Positions 35,501 to 46,808 of a stretch of DNA of 64,000 bases are shown piece by piece. Below the pieces are notes generated by a model that made no database searches, had not been told where the DNA came from, and was given only the letters and a program-made list of their open reading frames with translations. Location: the NCBI RefSeq assembly GCF_000346465.2, contig NC_034013.1:301648-365647 (forward strand), written 5' to 3'. Origin of the DNA: Prunus persica. Lineage: Eukaryota > Streptophyta > Magnoliopsida > Rosales > Rosaceae. The first letter of the stretch is position 1. Each line of letters opens with the position of its first letter. The position numbers were made by a program, and so were the translations under genes.

Positions 35501-38500
35501 CCAAAACTTACTAAGTTATTGAATGCCATTTTTATTGAATCAACTTCATCAAAATGATTCAGAAATCTGCTTAGAAACCAAAACATGAAAGAGTCCAAAT
35601 TATTTGAATATATATTTACAACAGAAGAATAAAAATAAACAAATAAATGGAGTGAAGTATCAATTCTAAATTTCTAATGTCCATCCTCAAAAGCAAAATC
35701 GAGAGCAAGCAAAAAACATACTCCTCGAGATTTTCAGCAAAGAACATCCAAATATAGGAGATTCTATTACTTTACCGGTCAGAAATTTTCCCAATTTCAC
35801 CGCCAAGGGCATCCACTTCATGTACAAGTTGCGACTTTGCTGGTCCACCTACTGCTGGGTTGCAAGGCTGCATCGAACACTTTTATTAAGAAGCGCTTTA
35901 AATTATCTGGGTCATGACTCTAAACACCTAAGCCCTTTTGCATGAAGTAATGTGATCACACCTCTATTTGTGTGAGAGCACATGAGAGAGTATATATATA
36001 TTGTGTGATTGACAAGAAGTATTCAAAACATTTCATCTCATTAGATGAACTTTCTATCAGACCAAAAAATAGGAAAAAAGATTGACGAACTTTCTGGCTG
36101 TAAATGATTAAATTTTACAGCTGTTCGTTTTAGTGGAATTATGAGTTAAGAATCCAAAATGAAAATTGATTTCACACATCTAACTTTGAGAAATACAATA
36201 AAAGTCCTAAATAAAACATCAAAATTAAGAGGTTATCAAGAAAATCTAGAGTTAAACCTGCCATGCAATCCTATCAATATTTAGTGTCAGTAGAAGAGTT
36301 TTTGCCCCTAGACGAGCAGATGCTAGGGCAGCTTCACAGCCTGCATGTCCTCCTCCGACCACAATGACATCATATCTTTCATCAAGTATCCCATCATCAC
36401 TCAGGCCTGTGAAGTGGGAAACAATATAGTAATTGAATTTAACCTTTAGTATACATACTTATAATTCCTAAATTTGTGAATGGGAAAAAAGGCCAACTTA
36501 AAGTTCAAAAGACAGGGGCAACGAAAAAATCACACATGTTATAGTTTTAAACTTCTAATATCAACAGAAATATCGAAGGATCAGAAAGTTTTTCCTTGAG
36601 ATTCAGGGAGAACGTCTCTTGGTTTTGTACTTCAACTAAACAATATGTATTCTTTTAGAAGTAGAATATTTGTTTTATAAGTCTATCAGTTTGGAGCTTA
36701 ATGAGAGGTAGTTATTCTGATTCATAGCAAGATACAATAGCTCATAATATATAAATATTCCAATTCAATAAAAGATAAAATAGCTCATAATATATAAATA
36801 GTTAGAAGTTAGATCAGATGAAGATAAGAAGGGTTGGTAGATTGGAAAGGAAAAATGGAAATACAAGAAGAGGCTAGGTACAAATTAGATGAACTCTCCT
36901 CTCCAGTTTATTATGTGAATGCTATTCCAAAAGAAGCGGTGCAAAGTCCAGAACAAATAAATAGAGGCAAAACAAAGACTGCTCATACAGAAAAAAATTC
37001 CTGTGAACCATATGTTCCAAAACCACTTCATGCTGTGTGTTTAAAACATCAAACTGCTTATTTGTTGAACTTAATGGGAAAGCTTACTGGTACTCCATAC
37101 AGAAGCTTAAGGTGAAAAGTTGGTAAAATTTTCAAATTGGCTCTCAAATGATAACCAGACTTAGTATTTTAGAATCCTTCTTCTAATTCTCATCACATCA
37201 CTCTTCCTTTTTTTCAAAATTTTGTTACGGTCCACACTTTAATACTTCCATCACAAAGAAGGAAGTTCCTGATTGGTCGTTTGCAGATGCAGGATTGTGT
37301 TGACATCACCAGCTTGTTTGGATTATGCAGTCCAAGCTGCCCCAAATTAACACACTAAAAAGAAATAATACAGAGTACCCTAACTGAAATTAACACAGAG
37401 TGTCACGACCCGACTCCCCTAGCAAGATATTGTCCGCTTTGGGCCTCCCCCCTCACGGTTTTGTTCTTGGGATCAAGCTAATGCTATCTTGCCCAAAAGG
37501 CCTCTTGCTAGGAAGAGAAGTGCCTACACATATAAGGCACTTCACCTTTCCCTCCCCGAGCGATGTGGGATTGCTCACCGTTCTTGTTTCCCCAAGACAC
37601 AGGTCTTACACACAGCTGCCCTCCCATCTAAATAAATATCAGAAAAGGAAAGATCCTTGAATTCTGCCGTAACTGAAGCCCAAAGAGCTGCTCCAAATTT
37701 TACTTTCCCCAGAGATCGTCCACTTAACTGCCTTATGTGTGTGTGTGTGTGTATTTACATCTCTAGCTCTACAACGTAATGGAGTATGTGTGCGTGTATT
37801 TACATCTCTAGCTCTACAACGTAATGGAGTATTCGTCATACACATTCCACTGCGCAAGTGATCACTGAACATGAACCAGTCATTATAGTCGTGTATGTAC
37901 CCTTACATTTAATCCAAAAAGGTATCAACACCAGAGGAAAGATTCAAACTTATATAAGCAGCACATACACTCCAGTCCAGCAGACGGAGGACTTGAAAGG
38001 TATAGTAGTGCTATAACCTATTAGAATAAGATTCAATGCGTTCATGACAAGTAAGCATATTTTTCTGCTTTACAAAGGACCCCAATAACGAGAAATGGAA
38101 AAAATTTACAAATTTTAAAAAATAATAATAAAAACACTTTGGAGAACTTTCTACTCTTTCCTACATTTTTGTTCAGCAACCAAACAGAGCATATCACATA
38201 ATCTTCAACAAAACCAAAGAGAGAAAACAAGAAGTTCATAAAGACACTATACTTTGCAACTAAACGTCACTAATTCTCCAATTTGGACAATATTTTTCCA
38301 TTGGAAAGAGAATGTAGCAAGTGAAACTGCACCAAAACACTCCACAACAACACATATGACCTGTTCGACAAAATTCCTCACAGACACAGAGAAAGAAGCA
38401 AGAAATATGAATAGAGCTGTACCTAGAGAGGTTGAGGCGGCAACGGAGAACCGGCGGGAGAGGTTGCAGGGGAAGAAGGGACTGCGGCGGAAGGGCAGGT

Positions 38501-38627
38501 CACGCGGCTTGGGAAGGAGACGAGCACAAGGAAAGAGAAGAGGTGTTAGGAGAGGGGAAGAAGAGAAGGGGAAGTGGCGGGCGAGGCGAGAGAGATGAAG
38601 AACCGTTAAAGCTGGTGTTGTTGCCAT
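26568..38627 (-). CDS. MNMG: MnmG/GidA-type tRNA uridine-34 modification protein, organellar
   Basis: FAD-dependent partner of the MnmE GTPase that installs the carboxymethylaminomethyl group on wobble uridine 34 of certain tRNAs; in plants it acts in organelles (family knowledge). Thirteen exons: 38627-38423, 36406-36258, 35867-35776, 34761-34648, 33750-33420, 32613-32434, 31569-31489, 31212-30994, 30814-30672, 29667-29501, 27885-27668, 27497-27405, 26768-26568. They join in frame to 730 residues. Residues 1 to about 68 are rich in Ser, Arg, Pro and Leu, like a transit peptide. Then come the FAD-binding GGGHAG (86-91), PCNPAVGG (119-126), KTGTPARVD, the [11 protein letters not shown] signature across exons 6/7 and [16 protein letters not shown] at the end of exon 8. 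The intron after exon 4 starts GCAAGT (a GC-AG intron): the only near GT donor gives a stop. The donor after exon 5 is a weak GTCCTT. Confidence 0.94.
33315..33372. repeat. 26-bp tandem duplication in MnmG intron 5
   Basis: The unit GAGTATAAAGCACGATTTAG plus six bases occurs twice without change (33315-33340 and 33341-33366), followed by the first six bases of a third copy. Identical copies indicate recent origin or an assembly slip. Confidence 0.9.
37399..37619 (+). repeat. LTR-like dispersed repeat in MnmG intron 1
   Basis: Starts TGTCACGACCCGAC, contains ATTGTCCGCTTTGGGCCTC and GCGATGTGGGATTGCTC, and ends near CTTACA. These motifs are common in short LTR or TRIM-type repeats of dicots. 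It is GC-richer than the flanking intron. No internal region and no convincing target duplication were seen; a solo LTR is the most likely reading. Confidence 0.5.
37735..37833. repeat. (GT)n tract and 43-bp tandem duplication
   Basis: A GT run (about 37735-37751) leads into two near-identical copies of a unit beginning GTGTATTTACATCTCTAGCT, separated by a short GT-rich link. The array lies in MnmG intron 1. Confidence 0.88.
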
Positions 38628-39223
38628 TGGCTATTGCTCAGTCTCTCTCAGTCGTCAAGTTTAGAGAGCTTTCCTTTGCTCTATTTTTTTTTTCCTTTTT
38701 CCATTTTTGTATTTGTAATGATAATGAATGAGTTTTGCTCTGTTTTTTACCGGTACAGGCGGAAAATTAGAAAAACAATGTGAGCCGTTGTCAAGTCTAG
38801 TGATGGCATAAATTCCGGTCCGGCCGCTCCCGATCTTAATTAGGGGAGAGTTTGGGAGAAAATTATGGGCAGGTACGGAATTCTTAAATTGTAAAAATTC
38901 TTGGTTGGAGACGAGCCAGAGATAGTATTGTTATCCTTATCTCCATACTCAGCTCAATAAGTAATATGTTTATTTTTAATTAATATAAAATATAATATAG
39001 CTATGTATGATTATGATATAAGGACATCCCCAATAGTAGAGGCTCTAAAAGAGGTTAATAGAGCCTCATTTAGAGCTCCGATGAAATCTTTTATATAATT
39101 TGATATAACTATTACATAATATCATTCTCACAACAGGAGGACTGTATATCCAGAGCTCTATATTTGCTATAAATTTATATACATGTTATTTTTATAATAT
39201 AAAATTTTATTTTTCTTTAATGT
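38628..39223. other. Upstream region of MnmG, no gene recognised
   Basis: Expected to contain the promoter and 5' leader of the MnmG gene. A stretch at about 39025-39080 (CATCCCCAATAGTAGAGGCT) resembles the end of a small DNA transposon, but no partner end was found. Confidence 0.4.
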
Positions 39224-39233
39224 ATATTATGAT

Positions 39234-39416
39234 CAGTCCCGATCTCTTGAACCACAGGAGTCCAAGAGATTTTTGGTCACTCACCATTGGATGTAAATTC
39301 AACGGTTCACTCAATCTTGAACTTCTTTTAAGAAACTTTTTTGAACCATTAGATTAATATCTAACGGTGAGTTACCACAATCTCTTGGACTCCTGTGGTC
39401 CAAGAGATCAGGACTG
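39234..39416. mobile_element. 183-bp MITE with 10-bp target duplication
   Basis: Ends are CAGTCC and GGACTG. Inverted repeats of about 40 bases contain CTCTTGGACTCCTGTGGTCC-type sequence. The element is flanked by an exact 10-bp direct repeat, ATATTATGAT, at 39224-39233 and 39417-39426. A 9-11 bp duplication suggests a Mutator-type MITE. Confidence 0.88.
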
Positions 39417-39426
39417 ATATTATGAT

Positions 39427-40769
39427 ATGTTAATTTCTTTTGTGTGAACATTTCAAAAAAATCAAAATCAAAATTTGAACAAGATTTGAAAATCTTATCT
39501 ATTTTTAAAAACCTTGATTGTTGCCTAGAAAAAAAAAATCAAGCCTCCTTCAAAAAGCCCCAACACAACCCGTATCTAGCCCATCCTTTTTATTGGTAAC
39601 ATTAAATAAAAATTAAACGAAAGCGGAAACCGCCATTGGTCAACAAGTGAGTATGAGGAGCTGCAGTCGCAAGGCAAGTCACCAACAACACACATGGGAT
39701 GCTTGAGTTCCAAATCTTGCTTCCCTTGGATAAGCTCTCACCAAATTGAATCAAGGGATGCAACCTCCAAATTCAACACACTAAAGCTTCTCCTTGGAAG
39801 GATGAGATTACAAGGGAGGCTTGAGTGTGCTAGCACAACCCTCTTGTAATGGCTAGCCATTTTGTATACAAAGGGAAGACCTTGATTTTATCTCTTCCTC
39901 TTGCCTTGTACAAAGTGAAACCCTAAAGAACCCTAAGTCAGAGCTTGGCTTATATAGCCTTGTTACTTAAATTGGGTATCACATGACCTCATTTCCCATG
40001 AGGTGGGTCAAACCCAATACCCACATGGTGTGGCAGGCCCTCTTATGTTTCTTGGACTTGTTGGGCTTCTCAATTTAAGTTGTCACATACAACTTAACTT
40101 TAGATGTTCAAATGGGTCCAAGCCCAATAGGCCTTGGAACCCGGTTTATATTTCATGCTCATTTCACATCTTATTAAATCAATGTGATTAATTAACTCTT
40201 TAATTAATGTTGACCCAATCAACTAATCCCTATATTCATTGATTTAATTATCCTAAATACTTATCCAAAGAGTACTTTACGTGAGTGCGATCTATTGGGT
40301 TCTGAATGGTGAGGCAATGTGCGATACGTGAACCTTTATCTAAAACAACACTATTTCCCTTATTATTTAACTTCGATAGTTAGTTAATTAAAATATCCAT
40401 TGGATGAGGTAAAATAACTCGTAATTTTAGGAAAAGTCGGGATTTGAAGTGTGGAAAAGGGAAAGTCCTCCGTTTGGCAAACTGAACTCAAAATTTGGCA
40501 AAATATGCGTGGAAAATATCTCGAGATTTCCCAATCCAAAATCTTGAGTTGAAATTCTATGAATATAGATGGAATTGTGAAATTCTCGACTGAGCCGGAA
40601 TTGAGATTTTCAGCGCACTCAAATCTTCTCAATAAAGAGCAGGCCTCATTTACGTCTTTTACAAGGAGAGACAAAAACAGAGAGAGAAGATGGGCAAATC
40701 TAACTTTAGTTTTCCATTTGTTTTGTTGCCATTCGATTTTATGTCTCTTAACTCATCTTTTTGTTATGA
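39427..40769. other. Repeat-like intergenic sequence
   Basis: No coding domain was recognised. The stretch at about 39640-40340 has long non-coding text with a GCTTATATAGCC TATA-like motif near 39950 and resembles retrotransposon LTR material, but its ends could not be defined. From about 40400 it probably enters the left flank of the PIF/Harbinger element. Confidence 0.35.
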
Positions 40770-41525
40770 TGGCAGCAAGCCTCATCACTCCGGTTTTGTT
40801 CCTCTCTTCCTTTCAATCTAACAAGCGTATTTTGACTCTTCAATCAAGGTAAAAGTTTCAGCTATCATTCTCTTCTCTATCAATGAGTGTATATATTTCT
40901 CCTTTTCATTGCTGCATTGGTTGTTTCTTGATTCTAATTTTGGGGCACGAATTTGAGTTTTGATATAATATGTTGTTTGTTTACAAGTTTTTTTTTTTTC
41001 GGTTTTTGTGATCAATGAGATCAATTATTGATTCTTTTGTTGGATTATAGCTATTTTACATTAAATAATTTATAGGGGAAAGATTTTTGCACCTTAAGAC
41101 ATGAAGAAATTGGTGTACTTGTTAGTCTTAAATAGTTGTATTGTATAAAAGGGAAAAATTGAATAAGTATTCTTCTAGTGAAGTTGTTATTTGTAATCCT
41201 ACTGCATACAAGGAAAAAAATTGAATATCATGTATTCTTTCAGTGAGTGAAATGTTAGTATTTGAGAGAGCTTTGACCATATGAAAAAGTTTACTGAAAG
41301 AAAAACATATAATAGAATGAGCATAATTTTCTATGTATGTAAGTGTTGTACAATATTATGAGTGTGTTAAGTGATTCTTCAATAATCTAGGTGTGTTAGT
41401 GGTTTTTGTGTATGCTATTTAGTTTGCTTATCCTTTTGATATGATGACAGCATACATTATCTCTAGTATTCGTCCTCTCTACCCTTCAATTTGACAAGAG
41501 TATTGGCTCTTCTTATCAAGGTAAT
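40751..41525 (+). repeat. Duplicated leader exon of the Harbinger element
   Basis: Two related segments of about 90 bases occur about 680 bases apart: about 40764-40852 and 41443-41522. Both run from GATGGCAGCA/GATGACAGCA through a CTTCAATC-like part to TCAAGGTAA, which looks like an exon end with a splice donor. The duplication suggests tandem or alternative 5' exons for the transposase gene downstream. The coding value of either copy is doubtful. Confidence 0.5.
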
Positions 41526-41920
41526 CTCAGCTATCTAGACATCATTTTCTACTCTTCTTATAATATGATACTTTTATGTCTCAAAATTCATAACGAAGTT
41601 TGAATGTTTTCTTTGTGATATGCTTCAAAAGTTTAAAAATGTTTTAATTTGTGTGCTTATCGACTTCCACTACTTTGCACATTATTCCAAGCATAAAAAG
41701 ACAAGTCATGTAGTCCATTTCTTCATGCTTTATCTACTTCATGAGTTTTGCAGTCAAAATTTTCATATAAGTGTGACTATGAATTAGTATACAAACCGAT
41801 CAATTTTACTTATAGAGTTTTTTATGCTATAGTCTTATCTGACATCAATTGGTTCAACCTTTGTTATGGTTTTAAGTTAAGTAGATTACATAATGAGATT
41901 ATTTATACATATAAACATGT

Positions 41921-43372
41921 ATGGCGGGTGATGATGTAGATAACTTTTTAACACACTTAAGTCGCAAGCGTGATAGAGATGAAGAAGAAAACAGGAAGAA
42001 AATGACAATTATTCTTGGTACCATTACATCTATGATTGCTATTGTTGTCGCATGGTGTAATGAAAATTATTTGGTTAAAGAGCCTTCACGTGATTGGGAT
42101 GAAGAAAGGAAATGTCGCTTGAACCGTTTATATAATGGGAAGGAGGTTGATTGTATTGAACAATTATGAGTCAGCAAGAATGCATTTAAGAGTTTATGTA
42201 TGATTTTGCACGAAATAGGTGGATTGGCTCGGACAAGAAATGTTTCTATTGAAGAATCCATTGCTATATTCCTAAATATACTTTCTCACAACTTGAAGTT
42301 TAGGGTCATTGGTTTTGACTATTATCGTTCTAAGGAAACAATTAGTCGCCAATTTAATGGTGTGTTGCGTGCAATGATGAGAATAAGTCAAGAATATTTG
42401 GAACTTCAGTCATGTGCTATTGGTGGTTCAGAAAGAGACAAGTGGAAATATTTGAGGTAATTTTATTACTAAAGAAAAAAGAATATTTTTTGTTTGGACA
42501 AAATGAAAAATTATATTCATGTTATACATTTACCACTTATCTTAAGATGATTTTTGCTTTTTCTTCTTCTATGTCATTAGAATTGTATTGGGGCACTTGA
42601 TGGAACTCACATTCCAGTAATGGTGTCTACTGAGGATAGACCAAGATATAGAAATAGAAAGGGCGATATTTTCACCAATATTTTAGGAGTTTGTGTGATC
42701 CATATCTAAAATTTATATATGTACTATCCGGATGGGAGGGTTCTACTTCTGAAGCTCGTGTTTTGCGAGATGCTTTAGCGAGAGATAATTCGTTTCAAGT
42801 TCCAAGTGGTAATTTATTATACTACTTGTTAAATACCCAAAAATTTAGGTATAAATAACTAACAATTCTTTAAAACTTTTTCTATTGTTTATAAGTACTA
42901 TCTTGTGGATGTGGGATATGCTAATGGAATTGGTTTTTTAGCAGCTTATCAAGGAACTAGATATGAATGGACTGGAAACAATTGGCCTCAAAATTATAAA
43001 GAGTTATTTAACTTGTGCCATTCAATTGCAAGGAATGTAATTGAAAGGTCATTTGGGTTATTTGAAAAGCGATGGAGTATACTGAGTAAGCCTTCATTTT
43101 TCAACATTAAACCACAAATTAGGATTATAAATGCATGCTTTGTGTTGCATAACTTCATTCGAAAAGGGCAACACAATGATCATGTGCTGCAAGATCAAGA
43201 TTTGGGGTTTTTAGCTTCCGTGGATCATGAGATATCAAATCATTCCACATTAAAGGGTAATGCAAATAGGATCACAAGTGTCCATGTTACTGATCAATGG
43301 ACTACTTTTCGGGAGACGTTAGCAATGCAGATGTTTCATGATTATCAAGCACAAGGCGCCACTAATTCATGA
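41921..43372 (+). pseudogene. PIF/Harbinger transposase (DDE_Tnp_4 / ALP1-like), broken
   Basis: The endonuclease protein of a PIF/Harbinger DNA transposon. Exons are about 41921-42455, 42583-42810 and 42898-43372. The first carries the helix-turn-helix-like part (RSKETISRQFNGVLRAM). The second has [10 protein letters not shown] with the first catalytic Asp; the third has VDVGYANGIG with the second Asp and ERSFGLFEKRW with the catalytic Glu. Breaks: an in-frame TGA at about 42166-42168 and a GT duplication near 42690 that shifts the frame before the SGWEGSTSEARVLRDAL segment. The catalytic residues survive but the protein could not be made. It pairs with the Myb/SANT gene on the far side of the CACTA insertion. 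Confidence 0.88.
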
Positions 43373-43679
43373 TTTTCCAAGCATAAGATGTTAATTGAGT
43401 TGGAATTGTCTCATGCTAAATTTATGTATTGAATTGTTAGCATTTTAATCATGTCTATGGATTGTTTTTGTTTATTATTGTTCTTTATTATTCAACTTCA
43501 TGTTTCTATTATGCTCTTTATGTTTATTCTATTTATTAATTTTGTAGTTATAATCATTTCAAATAAATAAGATGAAGGAAAAAACTAACTAATTAAAGCA
43601 GAGGAAAAGAAAAGACAAGGTAATGAAAATAAAGGAGATGACAAAGCTTACTTCCGTTGGAATATACACTACTACAAAA

Positions 43680-44740
43680 AGTGAAAAAGACGACCAGAAA
43701 ACAACAACGGTCTAAGTGAAAACCGTCGTGGTTTATAAAAAGACGACGGTTCTAAAAACACCGTCGTGTAATACAACCTTAGACAACTAAAAAATGGAGT
43801 TTCAAATGGCTGTTCAAAAACAACGACGTACATAATTAAACAACCGACGTCTATTTGAAACAGATTTCCGCAGTGTAAAATCAATGCCAACAAAGAACGG
43901 CAGAAGTTATGAATCGACCGACGTAGAAAGTAAAGACGACGATTTCAATAAAAACTGCCGTTTTTACTCATAAAATAAGACGACGAGGTTTTCGTATAAG
44001 ACGCCGTATAATTACAAACAAATCCACGGCTTTAAAATACAAAATATCGCCGTATTAAATTAATTTACAACGACGGAAAATATAAATATATCGACGTCAT
44101 TCTCGTATAGTTCTACTACGTTATCTTTAAATCGTACAATAAAATTTATCGTCGTATTTATTCATTTTATACGTCGTACCTTTAATTTTAACGGTCGTCT
44201 TAATAAGAATTTTTGTTAACAATTTTTTTCTTTGATTTTCTTATCCTACGTCGGTAGATCTACTTAATGACAAGAATTGAAATAACCACGACGGTTTATA
44301 TAGAACACCGCCGACATAATCAGTTTTGTCTGAGATCCCAAGGGTTACGAAATCTTACCAGATGGAACTCTGTTCCACATCATAATCTTAACAGATGACA
44401 CAGATTTGCAAATATTGCGTCGTGTTAGTTTACAAATTCTAGAACATTAATTTCCCTCATTTTAAATTTCCTCGGGAAAGAAAAATCTATTTATCACGCT
44501 TTGGAATTGAAAACTAAAACTGAAAGAATACGGGAAAAAAAACTCCATTTATAATTTAAAATTAAAATCCACGTCGGTTGTAGTACACTTAACGACGTTT
44601 AACAAAATAATCTACGTCGGTAATTATAAATCTACCGCCATCGTAACTTAATATAGACGACGAGAAAAGACGACGGTAGAACAGAAAACCGCCGTTGTTT
44701 CAGTTTCTTTAACATATCTTTCTGCAGGACTTGTGTAGTT
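43680..44740. repeat. Left subterminal CGTCGT/ACGACGG array of the CACTA element
   Basis: Dense short motifs in both orientations (for example GACGACGGT, CCGTCGT, ACGTCGG), spaced roughly 15-40 bases apart. In En/Spm-type elements such subterminal repeats are the binding sites of the TnpA-type protein. Each motif contains two CpG sites, so methylation could control binding (inference). Confidence 0.85.
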
Positions 44741-45801
44741 CAAAGCATTGACAATGTCTTCATCATATCTCCCAGAAACTACTGATTCAATTGCTCATGC
44801 TTTAGAGGCCATCTGAAGCCATTTCTATTCTTTATCGCATTCTTGAAACCCATCTTCTTCTTCTGAAGCTCTACGGATAAAGGAAGAGGCTATCACAATA
44901 AATCCGACGGATCTTCTTAGGCAAGAAAATCAAGCAGAGGATCAGGCACATCTGATCTTCAGATTTCCCTGAGAAGCGAACTTTCTTTCGACAGCGAGTG
45001 GAGGCCAGGCTTGCATCTCTTTTGATGGAAAGCAAGGAGTATTCAGAAGCACTAAGTGTCCTATCAGGCTTGATCAAGGAAGTGAGAAGGCTAGTTGACA
45101 AGCTTCTTCTTGTAGACATATATTTGATGCGAGTAAGCTCAATTTCTCTTTGAGAAAACATCCAAATTATTATCTTTGAGACATGAGAGACTGAGAGAGG
45201 AAGAACTTGGAACCTTAAATGTAAACCGAAAATGAATGAAAGCGACAAATTTATAGAATAAATTTTTAAAACCAACGGCGGTCCTTACAAAAAAACCGCC
45301 GTTTAAATTGTAAAATCAACGTCGGTATGATCGACGTATATTACAGAAATCCACGTCGGTAAATTAATAAAAACGACGTGTTAAATAATATACCATGACG
45401 CGAGTTATTACTTATGTACTTTAATTTTTGAGTTTACTACGACGGTACCTACAAACTACTGTCGTATTTATTTACCACGTCCGAAGTTAAATGTACCGTC
45501 GTATTTTGTAATTTATACGTCGTAGTTATATGTAACCGCCATATTATTTTTTTGAAATGGTTTTATATGTAAGCAACTTTTCGTCTACTTGACTTACACA
45601 TTTGTTGTTTTTATATTCTTATTTTATTTAAATCTGTCATCCAAAAAAGAAACTTTACATATTGCAGAATATTAATTTCCTTCGTTTTAAATTTCCTCTG
45701 GAAAAAAAACTCTATTTATAACGCACTGTAATTGAAAAATAAACTGAAAGGTCACGGGAAAAAAAATTCTATTCATAATTTAAAAATTAAAATCCACGTC
45801 G
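44445..45801. repeat. Direct duplication of about 140 bp flanking the captured RPN6 fragment
   Basis: The segment at about 44445-44582 recurs at about 45664-45801. Both have a TTTAAATTTCCTC-like part, CTATTTAT and a closing AAAATCCACGTCGGTT. A further direct repeat (GAAATGGTTTTATATGTAAG) occurs at about 45550 and 45910. The captured host fragment lies between the copies of the first repeat. Confidence 0.8.
44754..45170 (+). pseudogene. RPN6: Captured fragment of 26S proteasome subunit RPN6 (PSMD11)
   Basis: Starts with an ATG and the RPN6 N-terminus (SSSYLPETTDSIAHALEA). In other frames it gives AISILYRILE, SSSSEALRIKEEAIT and LLRQENQAED, then SDLQIS, EKRTFLRQRVEARLASLLME, KEYSEALSVLSGLIKEVRRL, DKLLLVDIYL and SKLNFSLRK. 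RPN6 is a PCI-domain subunit of the proteasome lid. Here at least two internal segments are deleted relative to the family (between AED and SDLQIS, and between QIS and EKRTF), plus small indels, so no product is expected. No RPN6 sequence was seen outside this block. It is best explained as host gene capture by the CACTA element. Confidence 0.87.
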
Positions 45802-45989
45802 GTTATATTAAACATAACGACGTTAAATGAAATGATTCCACGTCGAATGAAAAATATTGCGTCGTTTTAGTTAAAAACGACGTAGTTAAATGTAACCGCC
45901 GTATTATTTTTTTGAAATGGTTTTATATGTAAGCAACTTTTCGACTTACACATGCACTGTTTCCAAACCCGATTAAAAATTTCAATCTC

Positions 45990-46122
45990 CCAGAGAAACC
46001 TTTTCGTCTTTTTTCCTTGTCAGAGCATTGTCAGAGTTTCTCATCGTCTTCCTCTCGTCTTCTTCGTCGTCTCTGAACTTAAACATCGATCATCTTCCTC
46101 TTGCTTTCATTGCACGCAAAAG
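45990..46122 (+). other. Probable 5' untranslated exon of the Ulp1-fusion gene
   Basis: A motif-poor, CT-rich leader ends CAAAAG at about 46122 followed by GTAAGC, a good donor. The matching acceptor, CACTTGCAG, ends at 46794, just before the ATG at 46809. Another acceptor-like TTAATTGCAG lies near 46408. The promoter would be just upstream, in DNA with CGTCGT motifs. Confidence 0.5.
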
Positions 46123-46555
46123 GTAAGCTTTCATTTTCACTATTTTGGTTACTGTTTTGCATGCTCATACGTTTTTTGTTTGAAAAATCTTTTTACCTTT
46201 TTTCTGGCCAAAATCATTTTACTTCTTTCCAAGTTTGATAAAATATACAGACAAAGAGAGAAAGTTTCCAACTTTGAAGACAACTACATCAACTAAATAA
46301 GACGACGGTAGACCACGACGGTTCGTCAGTTGTTCTAGCGTCGTCTGAAAATTGACAAAGTTGTTTTTAAAATAATAGTCTTTTTTTATATGCTTGTTTA
46401 ATTGCAGGTTTGATTTCGCTGAACAATGGTTTTTGTTTTTCCCTTATTTGATAAAATATAAAGAAAAAGAAACTAGGGTTGGTATCTAATATAGACGACA
46501 AAATATCTTATTGTTTTACGTCGTGTGAATGTTAATACCACGACGGTGTATTACT

Positions 46556-46670
46556 ATTGACGTCGTATGAACATAAATACCACGACGTTATATAAATAAT
46601 AGTTTACCACGACGGTGTATTACTATTGACGTCGTGTGAACATATATACCACGACGTTATATAAATAATG
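46556..46670. repeat. Tandem duplication of CGTCGT-containing unit
   Basis: A unit of about 67 bases starting CCACGACGGTGTATTACTAT is repeated twice with few differences. It lies in the 5'-UTR intron of the Ulp1-fusion gene. Confidence 0.85.
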
Positions 46671-46808
46671 GTTTTAAACATTTATTACGTCTGAGATTAT
46701 TTCATTGCGTCGTCTAAAATCATATCATACGTCGTATTTTTTTAATACCGTCGTTTGTGTTCTTAATGTTTTCCTGAAATATTTTCACTTGCAGTTTTGT
46801 CTGTTAAA

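Noticed and set aside
36834..37115. A 93-codon plus-strand frame inside MnmG intron 1
   Set aside because: No domain was recognised and no promoter, intron or neighbouring exon supports it; it may be repeat-derived or chance.
37399..37619. A Cassandra-type repeat with an embedded 5S rRNA promoter
   Set aside because: I looked for 5S rRNA-like text and found none; only generic LTR-like motifs are present.
41921..43372. A domesticated Harbinger-derived host gene (ALP1-like)
   Set aside because: An in-frame stop and a frameshift break the coding region, so a conserved host function is unlikely.
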